Positions 7,443 to 16,236 of a stretch of DNA of 16,482 nucleotides are shown in pieces (position 1 is the stretch's first letter; every line of letters begins with the position of its first letter). The position numbers were made by a program, and so were the translations under genes. Under the pieces are notes generated by a model. The model was not told the DNA's origin. It made no database searches and worked only from the letters and a program-made list of their open reading frames with translations. Source of the stretch: Lachnospira sp. UBA4285 (GTDB taxonomy: Bacteria; Bacillota; Clostridia; Lachnospirales; Lachnospiraceae); NCBI GenBank assembly GCA_002394965.1, contig DGVL01000090.1:709-17190 (forward strand), written 5' to 3'.

Positions 7443-8693
7443 ATGAAAATCACACCAGTGAAGGGGACCAGTGACTATCTCCCGCAGGAGGCACAGCTTC
7501 GCGACTACCTGCAGAGCAGGATCCTCAATGTATATACGGAAAATGGATTCGAGCACATCATCACGCCGATCGTCGAGGACATCGAAAACCTGGACAAGTC
7601 CGACGGCGGTGACAACCTGAACCTGATCTTCAAGATCTTGAAGCGCGGCGAGAAGCTCGACAAGGCGCTGGCGGCGGGAGCGACGCGGGACAATGACCTC
7701 GCGGACATGGGCCTGCGCTATGACCTGACGCTTCCGCTGACCCGCTATTACGCGAACAACAGGGATCACCTGCCAAGCCCGGTGAAGTGCATTCAGATGG
7801 ACCGCGTGTACCGCGCCGAGAGACCGCAGAAGGGAAGACTCAGAGAGTTCGTCCAGTGCGACATTGATATCTTCGGCTCGGCTTCTCCGGACTCTGAGGT
7901 GGAGCTTATTCTGACCACGACGGAGGCACTTTTTGCGATCGGCATGAAGAACTTCCGCGTGCGCATCAATGACAGGCGGCTGCTTCGCGCGTTCCTTGCA
8001 GGTCTTGGCTTTGCACAGGAGCAGCTGGATTCCGTGTGCATCAGCTTTGACAAGATGGACAAGATCGGGGCGGAAGGCGTCATTGCGGAGCTCAAAGACA
8101 AGCAGTTTGATGCGGGAGCCATCGCCCGTTTCAGTGACTACCTTACGGCGGGCGACTTCTCGCTTGAAAAGATCGCGGGGCTGCTTTCTGACCCGGCGCC
8201 GGCCGAAAGCGTGCGCTATATTATCGACAAGGTAAACGAGTTGTCGGACGGGAAGTTCTCCATCGACTTTGATCTGTCGCTTGTGCGCGGACAGGGATAC
8301 TACACCGGGACGGTCTTCGAGATCGAGAGCATCGATTTCAAGGGCGCGATTGCCGGCGGCGGCCGGTATGACAACCTTGCCGGCAAGTTCCTCGGCACGC
8401 AGGTTCCGGCGGTCGGATTCTCCATCGGCTTCGAGCGAATCTTCTCGATCCTCAGGGACAAGGGGGTTCGCGTGCCGGAGGCAAAGAAGCGGATCGTCGT
8501 GCTGTACCCGGAAGGGGAACTCACCGGGGCGGTAAAAAAGGCGCAGGAGCTTCGCAGGGCCGGGTACATCGCTTCCCTGTATATTCAGCCGAAGAAGACG
8601 GGTAAGTTCCTGAACAGAATGCAGGAGAACGGATTTGACGGTTTCCTGCTTGCGGGCAGGGACGAGGAGCCGAAATTGTTTAATGAGACCTGA
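7443..8693 (+). CDS. hisS: Histidine-tRNA ligase (HisRS), variant subfamily with short C-terminal domain
   Basis: This class II synthetase charges tRNA(His). The N-terminal GTSDYLP, the GLRYDLTLPLTRY segment, and motif 2 RAERPQKGRLREF (from Arg124) identify HisRS. The histidine-specific segment is LVRGQGYYTGTVFE with Arg282. Motif 3 ends in VGFSIGFERI. Motif 2 continues as QCDIDIFG, closer to the archaeal/eukaryotic QCDxDxxG form than to the usual bacterial pattern, and GQGYY replaces the common GLDYY. The anticodon-binding domain (about 351-416) is about 25 residues shorter than usual. The paralogue HisZ, which lacks aminoacylation, is less likely because motif 2 and the histidine loop are intact. 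Such genomes may carry a second hisS. AGAAGG (7427-7432) precedes the ATG by 10 nt, and an intrinsic terminator follows the gene. Confidence 0.88.
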   Translation: MKITPVKGTSDYLPQEAQLRDYLQSRILNVYTENGFEHIITPIVEDIENLDKSDGGDNLNLIFKILKRGEKLDKALAAGATRDNDLADMGLRYDLTLPLTRYYANNRDHLPSPVKCIQMDRVYRAERPQKGRLREFVQCDIDIFGSASPDSEVELILTTTEALFAIGMKNFRVRINDRRLLRAFLAGLGFAQEQLDSVCISFDKMDKIGAEGVIAELKDKQFDAGAIARFSDYLTAGDFSLEKIAGLLSDPAPAESVRYIIDKVNELSDGKFSIDFDLSLVRGQGYYTGTVFEIESIDFKGAIAGGGRYDNLAGKFLGTQVPAVGFSIGFERIFSILRDKGVRVPEAKKRIVVLYPEGELTGAVKKAQELRRAGYIASLYIQPKKTGKFLNRMQENGFDGFLLAGRDEEPKLFNET

Positions 8694-8726
8694 CGGCAGC
8701 CGGACAGACCGGGGTGCCTTGAAGGA

Positions 8727-8772
8727 GGCGCAGAGACTGGAAGAGTTTTCAGTTTCTGCGCCTTTTCGCTTT
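8727..8772 (+). terminator. Intrinsic terminator after hisS
   Basis: GGCGCAGAGACTG (8727-8739) pairs with CAGTTTCTGCGCC (8750-8762) as a 13-bp stem with one G-U pair and a 10-nt loop. TTTTCGCTTT follows directly. It ends the purE-to-hisS transcript and separates it from addBA. The interval 8694-8812 holds nothing else convincing, and I could not pick a clear promoter for addB in it. Confidence 0.88.
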
Positions 8773-8801
8773 CGCAGGGAAACGATTATCGGAGCTTGTG
8801 A

Positions 8802-8807
8802 GGGGAG
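8802..8807 (+). promoter_or_regulatory. addB Shine-Dalgarno site that decides the start
   Basis: GGGGAG sits 5 nt before the ATG at 8813. An in-frame GTG at 8798 would put this site inside the gene and add MRGEN to a protein that normally begins only a few residues before the Walker A loop, so 8813 is preferred. Confidence 0.65.
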
Positions 8808-8812
8808 AGAAC

Positions 8813-11800
8813 ATGTCTTTGCAGATCATCCGCGGGCCGGCAGGCAGCGGCAAGACAACCGAATGCATCCGCCGGGGACTGCTTATGTCCGGCAGGGGGC
8901 AGCATGTGCTTTTTATTGTGCCGGAACAGAACACGGCGGCCGTGGAGCGGCAGATCGTTCACGCCAGTGACCGCGGCGCTATCCTGAATCTTGAGATTGT
9001 GAGCTTTAACCGCCTCGCCTGTAAGGTTCTGGATGAGGTCGGCAGAAACGGCGGGCAGATTCTGGACGACACGGGCAAGAACCTGATCGTGCGGCGCATT
9101 CTGAAGGAAAACAAAAAAGAACTCACGTACTTTGCCGGCATGCAGAACCGGCAGGGTTTTGTCGCCAAGATGCGCTCGGCGCTCTCGGAGCTCTCGCAGT
9201 ATGGCATACGTCCTGAGCAGCTTCTGGCGGCTGCAGGGGTGCTTGAAAAGAAAGGCGGGCAGACGGCCTTGAAGGCAAAGGATCTTGCGCTGCTGGCCGG
9301 AAGATTTTCAGACTGCCTGTCGGAGAATTACACAACCGCTGAGGAACTCATGCAGCTGCTTTTACGCTCGGTGTCAGACTCCAGGCTCCTTAAGGAAAGC
9401 GCGCTTGTCTTTGATGGCTTCACGGGCTTCACGCCGGTGCAATATGAGCTGTTCGGCCGCTTTCTTTCCCTGTCACCGTCTGTCACGGTGAGCGTGACGC
9501 TGCCGGCAGACGAAGATGAGTCGGTTATCCGGGAAGGTGAACTCTTTGCGATGAGCAAGCGCTTTCTGGTCCGGATGCGGGAGGAGGCGGACCGGGAAAG
9601 CGTGCCGGAGCTCCCGGAGATTATCCTCACAGATGACCTGCGTCACGCCGAAAGTCCGGAACTTTCGTTTCTGTCCGCGCACTTCCTGCGGCCGGGTAAG
9701 GCACAGACGGCACCGGAGACCGGAGCTGTGCGGCTTGTTGCGGGCGAGGACCGCAAGCACGAGCTGGGGCTTATGATCGATGAGATCGTGCGGCTGACCA
9801 GACAGGAGGGCTGCCGGTACCGCGACATCGCGGTTGTCACGCCGGATCTGGAAGGGTACGGGCTCCTGGCATCTCAGATGTTCCGGGAGGCGGGGGTGCC
9901 GGCATTTGTCGACTACAGGAGGCCGCTCTTTGCCAATCCGTTCATTGAGTTTATCCGCAGCGCCCTGAAGGTCGTCTCGGACGGATTTTCATATGCGTCG
10001 CTCTTCCGGTACTTAAAAAGCGGTATGTTTGACCTGACAGAGCAGGAGCAGAAAGAGGCGGGACTTGCGAACGGACAGGTTCTTAGCGCGGAGGAGATCG
10101 CGGCACTGGAGAACTACGCGCTGGCTACTGGGGTACGCGGGCGGAAGAGATGGGAGGCGCCGTTTACGCGCGGGCAGAGAAACCGCACGGTCGCACCTGT
10201 TGCCGATATCCGGCTCGATCCGGGTCTTAAGAAGCTGAACGCCCTGCGGGTGCAGATCGTAAAACCGCTGGCTGTGCTCGACGATGCGCTGAAGGACGGA
10301 GGTACGGTCCGGGATCAGGCGGCGGCCGTCTACGAATTTCTGGCGCAGACGGAGGCTGAGAAGAAACTGGCAGTGCTCGCCAAGAGGCCCGGCAGCGGCG
10401 AGGAATACGGGCAGCTGTTCGGGATGATCTGTCAGATTCTGGACCGGATTGTGGATCTGCTGGGAAGTGAAAAGGAGAGCCGAAAGGGGTTCACCGAGCT
10501 GTTTGAGGCGTCGCTGGAGGGCATTACAGCGGGCGTGCTGCCGGGAACCGCCGATTACGTCACGGTGGGCGACATCACGAGAAGCCGACTGAATGCGGTG
10601 AAGGTTCTCTTTGTCGTCGGGGCGGATGACGAGAGCATCCCGAAGGCCGGACAGACCGGCGGAATTCTGACGGACGCGGACCGCGAGAGACTCCTTGAAG
10701 CCGATGAATCGCTGGAACTGTCGCCCTCGGGGCCCGAGCGCATGCAGCAGGAGCGCTTCTACCTGTACATACTGCTCTCGCAGCCGTCCGACAGACTGTA
10801 TGTGAGTTTTTCAGCTTCGGATGAGGAAGGGAACGTGAGAAAGCCCTCTGTCCTGTTTTCGGAGATCCGGCAGCTCTACGCGAACAAGCGGATGGAAGAG
10901 GGGCAGAAGCGTGCCAATGAAGCTTTACAGGCGATGTTTCCGGATCCGGGAGAGGAGTTTGATCCGCGCGCGGCGCACCCGGATTATCTGTCTTCCGGGA
11001 CGGCAGGAGGGCTGTATACGGACGAGCTTGCGGGCAGCGTGTCCTCGTTTGAGAGTTTTGCGTCCTGTTCCTTCCGCTATTTCCTGCAATATGGCCTTGC
11101 GCTTGAGGAGAAGGAAGAGGCGCTTGTCACGGGAGCGGACATCGGAACGGCTGCGCACGCCGTGATGCAGATGGTATTCGAGGGACTCGCCTCGGACGGT
11201 CTTCTTGTGGCTGGGTGTCCGTATCTGACGGGGCCGGACGCAGAAGCAGATCTTGCGCGGCGCGTGGGACGTGCGTACACGATGGTCATGAAAGACGCCG
11301 GCGTATACGGATTCATCGATACGCAGCGCGGGAAAGTGACCGGGGAGAGAATCCGCGCGATGGCTCTGCGCTCGGCAAGAGCCGCTCTGAAGCAGCTGGA
11401 GGACAGTGATCTGCAGCCGGCTCTCTTTGAGCAGCCGTTCCGGGAGCGAATCGCGCTTCCTGACGGCAGGCAGCTCCTGTTTTCCGGCAAGATCGACCGC
11501 GTGGATCTGTACCGGGAGGGCAAAGACGCGTACGTGCGGGTCGTGGACTACAAGACCGGAGGCACGAAGTATGACTTCGGGCAGATCCTGGACGGGCGGC
11601 AGCTGCAGCTCCTGATGTATCTGGAAGCCGAGGAGAAGCGCATCGCCGCAGAGCACGGCGGAACAAATGTCTACCCCGCCGGCGTGCACTATTTTCATCT
11701 GAGCGATCCGATCCTGGACCTGAAGGATGACACATCCGATACGGCCTGTGAGCGGGAAGAGGCGAAAGCTTACCGCATGAGCGGGCGGGCCAACGTGGAG

Positions 11801-12133
11801 AGGTCCGAAACGGCGGACGTGAAGGGGCACAACGGCTCGATTGCGGGCCGGTTTGACTTCTACGTGACAGAGGATTTCCGGAATCTCGAGGAAAAGGCAA
11901 GACAGAAGGCAGGAGAGATCGGCAAAAAGATTCTGACCGGAGACATCCGGGTAAAGCCGATTCTCTCCGGTTCGACTCTCAGCTGTCAGTTCTGCCCGTA
12001 CGGGGGCGTGTGCGGATTCACGGAGAGTCTTGGAATGCGTCCCCGCCTGTCACCGGATGTAAATGAGAAGGAGCAGCTGGAATCGATGAGGGACGGGGAA
12101 GGAGGAGAAGGCCATGCCGGAATGGACGCCTGA
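8813..12133 (+). CDS. addB: ATP-dependent helicase/nuclease, subunit B
   Basis: AddB pairs with AddA to unwind and resect double-strand breaks for RecA loading. The protein has 1106 residues, close to the 1166 of B. subtilis AddB. A Walker A loop, GPAGSGKT (residues 8-15, Lys14), opens the inactivated helicase-like N-terminal half. A RecB-type nuclease lies at the C-terminus: KIDRVD (Asp895) and VDYKTG (Asp912, Lys914). Four cysteines, Cys752 and Cys1058/1061/1067 in a CxxCx5C pattern, match the iron-sulfur cluster ligands of the family, including their spacing. The nuclease core looks intact, so both subunits should cut DNA. The gene overlaps addA by 20 nt, the usual B-then-A order. It lies downstream of the hisS terminator and needs its own promoter or read-through; neither is evident. 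Confidence 0.95.
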   Translation: MSLQIIRGPAGSGKTTECIRRGLLMSGRGQHVLFIVPEQNTAAVERQIVHASDRGAILNLEIVSFNRLACKVLDEVGRNGGQILDDTGKNLIVRRILKENKKELTYFAGMQNRQGFVAKMRSALSELSQYGIRPEQLLAAAGVLEKKGGQTALKAKDLALLAGRFSDCLSENYTTAEELMQLLLRSVSDSRLLKESALVFDGFTGFTPVQYELFGRFLSLSPSVTVSVTLPADEDESVIREGELFAMSKRFLVRMREEADRESVPELPEIILTDDLRHAESPELSFLSAHFLRPGKAQTAPETGAVRLVAGEDRKHELGLMIDEIVRLTRQEGCRYRDIAVVTPDLEGYGLLASQMFREAGVPAFVDYRRPLFANPFIEFIRSALKVVSDGFSYASLFRYLKSGMFDLTEQEQKEAGLANGQVLSAEEIAALENYALATGVRGRKRWEAPFTRGQRNRTVAPVADIRLDPGLKKLNALRVQIVKPLAVLDDALKDGGTVRDQAAAVYEFLAQTEAEKKLAVLAKRPGSGEEYGQLFGMICQILDRIVDLLGSEKESRKGFTELFEASLEGITAGVLPGTADYVTVGDITRSRLNAVKVLFVVGADDESIPKAGQTGGILTDADRERLLEADESLELSPSGPERMQQERFYLYILLSQPSDRLYVSFSASDEEGNVRKPSVLFSEIRQLYANKRMEEGQKRANEALQAMFPDPGEEFDPRAAHPDYLSSGTAGGLYTDELAGSVSSFESFASCSFRYFLQYGLALEEKEEALVTGADIGTAAHAVMQMVFEGLASDGLLVAGCPYLTGPDAEADLARRVGRAYTMVMKDAGVYGFIDTQRGKVTGERIRAMALRSARAALKQLEDSDLQPALFEQPFRERIALPDGRQLLFSGKIDRVDLYREGKDAYVRVVDYKTGGTKYDFGQILDGRQLQLLMYLEAEEKRIAAEHGGTNVYPAGVHYFHLSDPILDLKDDTSDTACEREEAKAYRMSGRANVERSETADVKGHNGSIAGRFDFYVTEDFRNLEEKARQKAGEIGKKILTGDIRVKPILSGSTLSCQFCPYGGVCGFTESLGMRPRLSPDVNEKEQLESMRDGEGGEGHAGMDA

Positions 12134-15100
12134 ACAAAAAAAAGCAATTGACACAAGAGACCGGAACCTGCTCGTCTCGGCGGCGGCGGGCTCCGGGAAG
12201 ACCGCGGTCCTGGTGCAGCGCGTGATCGAGGAGATCACCGACCCTGACCCGGACAAGCAGCGCGACATTGACTCCCTGGTCATCGTCACGTTCACCCGCG
12301 CCTCGGCGGCCGAGATGAAGGAGAGACTGCGCACCCGCCTGCAGGCCATGCAGCATGAAAACCCGGAGAATGAAGTCCTGCGGCGCCAGCTGCGGCTTCT
12401 GCCGGACGCTCCGATCTGCACCATCGACAGCTTCTGTCTGAAGCTCGTGCGCGAGCACTACACGGAGATCGGCCTTGACCCGGGGTTTCACACGGCAGAC
12501 GAGAGCGAGAGCGCGCTGCTTGCCGCGGATGTTCTTGACGCCATGTTTGAGGAACACTATGCGGCCGATGAGAGCGGGGAGGAAATCAGTTTCGGCCGCA
12601 TCGCCAGGCTGTATGGCGCGGGGAAGGATGACCGGAGACTGGCAGAGTGTATCACGATGATCTGGAAGACCGCCCAGTCATTTGCCTGGCCGGATGAGTG
12701 GCTCGCGCACTGCGCGGACGCGTATGACCTCGACGCGGGGCAGCTCCTTGCGTGGGGACCGGTCCGGGAGGTGCTGGAGAGTGTCAGAGAGGAGGCACAG
12801 GCGTGCCTTTCGCAGGCTGACGAAATCCGGCAGCTGCTCGTGCGCCCCGGGGCTGACAAATATGGAAAAAACGTGGACGATCATGAGACCAGACTGAAGG
12901 CGCTGCTTGCTGCGGAAAATCCGGATGCTATCCGGGCAGTGCTCTCCGTCAAACCCCTCCGCAAGGCGACCGTGCGGGCGGGAAAGAACACGGACAGCAA
13001 GGCGGCGGGGACGGTGTCAGCCTGGCTTGACAGGTGCCGCAAAGCGGAAGATGCCTTCGGCGGACTACACCTTGACAGCGCGGAAGAAGATGCGCGCAGA
13101 ATGCGGCCCTACGCACAGAAACTTGCCCGGCTTACGCTTGAGTTTGATACCCGTTTCCGGGAGGCAAAGGCAGAGCGCGGAATGCTGGAGTTTTCGGATA
13201 TCGAGCACTATGCTCTGCAGATATTGACGCGCCGGGAAGACGGGAAGACCATCTACACGCCTACGGCGGATGAACTCGCCGCGCGGTATCAGGAGATCCT
13301 GATTGACGAGTATCAGGACAGCAACCGGCTGCAGGAGGAGATCCTGAAAGCTGTCAGCCACACGCGGCTTGAGGGGAAGAGCAACAACATCACGATGGTC
13401 GGCGACCTGAAGCAGAGTATCTACCGGTTCCGGCAGGCCGACCCGGAGCTGTTCGCACAGAAAAGCCGGACCTATACGGCAGACGGAGCGGATTTTTCCA
13501 AAGTTATGTTGAACCGCAACTTCCGCAGCCGCCGCGGCGTGATCGATTCGGTCAATGCGGTGTTCTCCGATGTCATGTCCGATGCGGCAGGCGGCACGGA
13601 TTACGGGGAAGGGGAGGCGCTTACATTTGGATTCACGCCCTACGATACAGCACCGCCGCCGTCAGACGGGAAAATCTTTTCGAAAGATGAGGGAAGGACA
13701 GAGGTGTATCTGATTCCGTCTGAGAAAGCAGACGGGGGCAGACAGGCGCAGGCTGTGCTCATAGCGGACAGGATCCGCGAGCTGCTTGCGGGGGGATATC
13801 AGGTCTACGATGCGCACGAAGGCGGCTACCGTCCGCTTGCGAAGAAGGACATCGCGGTACTCACACGCTCGGCAGCACAGGCAGTGCCGGTCCTTGTGCG
13901 CACGCTGGAAGACGCCGGCATCGACTGCTATGCCCAGTCGCGAAGCGGCTTCTTCTCAGCCTGGGAGATTCAGCAGGTCGTCAGCCTGCTGCAGATCATC
14001 GATAATCCGCTTCAGGACATACCTGCGGCGGCGGTTATGCTCTCGTATTTTGGCGGGTTTTCCGCCGACGAGCTCACGAGAGTCCGGCTGGCGGGGCGGC
14101 GCATAGCTGAAGAGTCGGGGAAAAAGAGACGGCAGGACGAATTCCTCTGGATGTCGCTGCGAGAGCTGGCGCAGCGGGCGGATGCAGCTGGTACAGACGG
14201 ACCGGCATACGCGGACGGGCCGGAAGATGTGTCCCGGGACGTTCTTGCCAGGCGGTGCCGCGCTTTCATCACGCAGACCGACGCCTGGCGGGAGGACTCG
14301 CGGGTACTGTCCGTTCACGATCTGCTGTGGGAATTGGTCTGTGACACCGGGTTCTACCGGTATGCCGGGACGCTGAAAGGCGGCCGGCGGCGCACAGCCA
14401 ACCTGGACAGCCTGCTTTCCTACGCCGCGGATTTTGACAAGACCGGGTACCACGGCCTGTTTCAGTTTCTGCGCTATATCGGGCAGATTCAGGCGTCGGA
14501 CGAGATCGCGCTCGGCGAGCAATCGGCAGTCCGGGAGGATGACGACGTCGTGCGAATCATGACGATCCACAAGAGCAAGGGTCTGGAATTCCCGGTTGTC
14601 TTCGTGGCGGAGATGGGCAAGGATTACAAGTCAGGCCCGGACAATTCAAAAGTGGCCGCGTCAAGAGACGGCGGGCTTATCTTAAAGCCGCTCGACGAAG
14701 CGCGCCGGGCTTGTGCGGACGGACTGCTCTGGAACGCGGCGAAGCAGCAAAGCGAGGCGGAGGACAAGAGCGAGGAAATGCGGCTCCTGTACGTCGCCAC
14801 GACCCGGGCGAGAGAAAAACTCATTCTGGTGGGATCTGTGAAACGCACAGCGCAGGAAAAGAAAGACGGCGCGCTCACCCGCTGGGACAGCGCGAAAAAG
14901 CAGTCACAGAGAGGAAGCCGGAGTGCGCAGAGCGTACTGGAAGGCAGAAACTATTTTGATCTCGTGATGCCCAAAGCCCTGGCACTCATGGAAGCGGGAG
15001 GCGAGTCGCCCTTCGTAATGGCGGAGAAGCCGGAGGAGCTGTTCGCGGAGAGCGAGAGCGGGAAGGCGGCGCTGCCAGAGAGAAAGGCGACGACTGCCAT

Positions 15101-15866
15101 GTCTGGGAGTAAGGAGGCTTCCTGGAGAGGACAGCCGTATCCGTTCCCGCTCAGAAGCCGGCAGAAGCCGAAAGTCTCGGTATCCGAGATCAAGCGGCAG
15201 ATGTTTGCGGAGGAGCAGGCAGAGAGAGCCGGATCGGAGGCGGATTTCCTGAAGGAGGCGGCGCGCCGGGAGGCAGTTGAGAGCGGACGCACAGTTCCAC
15301 GCTTTCTGCAGACGGAAAGGCGCTACAGTGCGCCGGCGCGCGGCACGGCGTACCACCGAGTCATGGAGCTTCTGGACTTCACAAGAGCAAACAGCCCGGG
15401 ACTGGTTAAAGAACAGATGCAGCAGATGCTTGCGGACGGGAAGATAAGCCCGGAGACAGCCGGCTGTGTTTCATGCAGCAGGATCGCGGCGTTTTTTGCG
15501 ACGGACCTCGGGAAGAAAGCCGCGCAGGCGGCCAGCGCCGGGGCGCTGCACCGGGAGCAGCCGTTCCTGTTCGAGAGGCCGTACGAGGGGGAGAGTCCGG
15601 ACGATGCGCTGCCGGAAGCAGAAGCGCAGGATGTGCAGCTGGTTCAGGGTGTCATTGACCTGTATTTTGAATATGAAGGGGAGCTGTATCTGGTCGACTA
15701 CAAGACCGACCGGGTGAAAGCAGGAGCGGAAGGAGAGCGAGAGCTTGCGGAGCGCTACCGGATTCAGCTGGACCTCTACGCGAAAGCACTCGCGAAGGCT
15801 TCTGGCCGGGAGCCTTCGTATAAATATATTTATTCGTTCACCCTGATGAAAGAATTGTTGTCATGA
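12114..15866 (+). CDS. addA: ATP-dependent helicase/nuclease, subunit A
   Basis: AddA is the motor subunit: a 3'-5' superfamily 1A helicase of UvrD type plus a RecB-family nuclease. The 1250-residue length matches the family (about 1230). Motifs in order are the Q motif WTPEQKKAI (4-12), Walker A AAAGSGKT (Lys29), Ia VTFTRASAAEM (58-68), Walker B DEYQDSN (Asp398, Glu399), III GDLKQSIYRFRQ (from 430), V MTIHKSKGLEF (816-826) and VI LLYVATTRAREKL (891-903). The nuclease has GVIDLY (Asp1182) and VDYKTD (Asp1195, Lys1197) near the end. All key residues are present. AGGAGGAG (12100-12107), inside the end of addB, fixes the ATG at 12114, so translation is coupled to addB. The -35 box of the next promoter lies in its last codons. 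Confidence 0.97.
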   Translation: MPEWTPEQKKAIDTRDRNLLVSAAAGSGKTAVLVQRVIEEITDPDPDKQRDIDSLVIVTFTRASAAEMKERLRTRLQAMQHENPENEVLRRQLRLLPDAPICTIDSFCLKLVREHYTEIGLDPGFHTADESESALLAADVLDAMFEEHYAADESGEEISFGRIARLYGAGKDDRRLAECITMIWKTAQSFAWPDEWLAHCADAYDLDAGQLLAWGPVREVLESVREEAQACLSQADEIRQLLVRPGADKYGKNVDDHETRLKALLAAENPDAIRAVLSVKPLRKATVRAGKNTDSKAAGTVSAWLDRCRKAEDAFGGLHLDSAEEDARRMRPYAQKLARLTLEFDTRFREAKAERGMLEFSDIEHYALQILTRREDGKTIYTPTADELAARYQEILIDEYQDSNRLQEEILKAVSHTRLEGKSNNITMVGDLKQSIYRFRQADPELFAQKSRTYTADGADFSKVMLNRNFRSRRGVIDSVNAVFSDVMSDAAGGTDYGEGEALTFGFTPYDTAPPPSDGKIFSKDEGRTEVYLIPSEKADGGRQAQAVLIADRIRELLAGGYQVYDAHEGGYRPLAKKDIAVLTRSAAQAVPVLVRTLEDAGIDCYAQSRSGFFSAWEIQQVVSLLQIIDNPLQDIPAAAVMLSYFGGFSADELTRVRLAGRRIAEESGKKRRQDEFLWMSLRELAQRADAAGTDGPAYADGPEDVSRDVLARRCRAFITQTDAWREDSRVLSVHDLLWELVCDTGFYRYAGTLKGGRRRTANLDSLLSYAADFDKTGYHGLFQFLRYIGQIQASDEIALGEQSAVREDDDVVRIMTIHKSKGLEFPVVFVAEMGKDYKSGPDNSKVAASRDGGLILKPLDEARRACADGLLWNAAKQQSEAEDKSEEMRLLYVATTRAREKLILVGSVKRTAQEKKDGALTRWDSAKKQSQRGSRSAQSVLEGRNYFDLVMPKALALMEAGGESPFVMAEKPEELFAESESGKAALPERKATTAMSGSKEASWRGQPYPFPLRSRQKPKVSVSEIKRQMFAEEQAERAGSEADFLKEAARREAVESGRTVPRFLQTERRYSAPARGTAYHRVMELLDFTRANSPGLVKEQMQQMLADGKISPETAGCVSCSRIAAFFATDLGKKAAQAASAGALHREQPFLFERPYEGESPDDALPEAEAQDVQLVQGVIDLYFEYEGELYLVDYKTDRVKAGAEGERELAERYRIQLDLYAKALAKASGREPSYKYIYSFTLMKELLS

Positions 15867-15886
15867 GCGGCCGCGGAGGCTATAAT
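15858..15886 (+). promoter_or_regulatory. Strong sigma-A promoter overlapping the addA stop
   Basis: TTGTCA (15858-15863) and a perfect TATAAT (15881-15886) are 17 nt apart, with one mismatch in twelve. The -35 box is the end of addA and its stop codon follows at once. The start site should be near 15893, giving a leader of about 52 nt before the 88-residue gene. This makes that gene, and perhaps prfC, independent of addBA transcription. Confidence 0.78.
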
Positions 15887-15905
15887 TGAATCGGTTTATG
15901 CAAAA

Positions 15906-15928
15906 ATGCGCCGGGGTTTCGGACGCAT
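15906..15928 (+). other. Leader hairpin before the 88-residue gene
   Basis: ATGCGCCG (15906-15913) pairs with CGG, a bulged A and CGCAT (15920-15928), making 8 bp around a 6-nt loop. It ends 2 nt before the Shine-Dalgarno AAGGA (15931-15935). It has no T-run, so it is not an intrinsic terminator. It may affect ribosome access or transcript stability; that is inference only. Confidence 0.4.
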
Positions 15929-15944
15929 GAAAGGATAGATTGGC

Positions 15945-16211
15945 ATGAAAAGATCATATTTTATTGATTACAGCAGCAAGAAGAAGGTTCCGTCCACGCA
16001 GGAAGACCGCGACAAGCTCACGAAGGAGATGAAGGCGGTCGACAAGGTGAAAGACGCATCCATCAGTGAGGACGGACTGGTGATCACCATCGAGGCAGAG
16101 AAAATCGAGGACTACACGCCGATCATGGACACGGTCGTCAATATCTTCCGCCGCTGGGATGACACGTCGGAGGTTGAGTTCCGGTTCGACCTGAACAGAG
16201 ACACTCTGTAA
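15945..16211 (+). CDS. Unrecognised 88-residue charged protein
   Basis: I do not recognise this protein. It is highly charged, with many Lys, Asp and Glu residues, and has no Cys, membrane segment, signal peptide or nucleotide-binding motif. It opens with MKRSYFIDYSSKKK and then a charged, probably helical stretch (about 18-37). Alternating hydrophobic residues (SEDGLVITIEAEK) suggest a beta strand, and a further helix (about 56-70) and strand (VEFRFDL) follow, so a small alpha/beta domain is likely. The start has AAGGA (15931-15935) at 9-nt spacing. Its own strong promoter, normal codon choice and tidy strand-helix pattern argue that it is real. It is followed by a hairpin and then prfC. A small cytoplasmic or nucleic-acid-associated protein would fit, but no function can be assigned. 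Confidence 0.8.
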   Translation: MKRSYFIDYSSKKKVPSTQEDRDKLTKEMKAVDKVKDASISEDGLVITIEAEKIEDYTPIMDTVVNIFRRWDDTSEVEFRFDLNRDTL

Positions 16212-16236
16212 GCTGCCGCTTTGTATACTTTCGATT

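Noticed and set aside
8784..8789. GATTAT as a possible -10 box for addB
   Set aside because: No acceptable -35 box lies 16-18 nt upstream, because that region is the terminator tail; not enough to call a promoter.
8635..8970. A 111-codon plus-strand frame bridging the hisS end and the addB start
   Set aside because: It overlaps both real genes out of frame and runs through the terminator stem; the translation is Arg-rich and unlike any family.
10925..11830. A 301-codon open frame on the minus strand inside addB
   Set aside because: It lies wholly opposite a gene with intact nuclease motifs, has an Arg/His/Pro-rich low-quality translation, and is the kind of shadow frame that GC-rich codon use produces.
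13956..14570. A 204-codon open frame on the minus strand inside addA
   Set aside because: It is antisense to a continuous helicase gene and has no family resemblance; a shadow frame.
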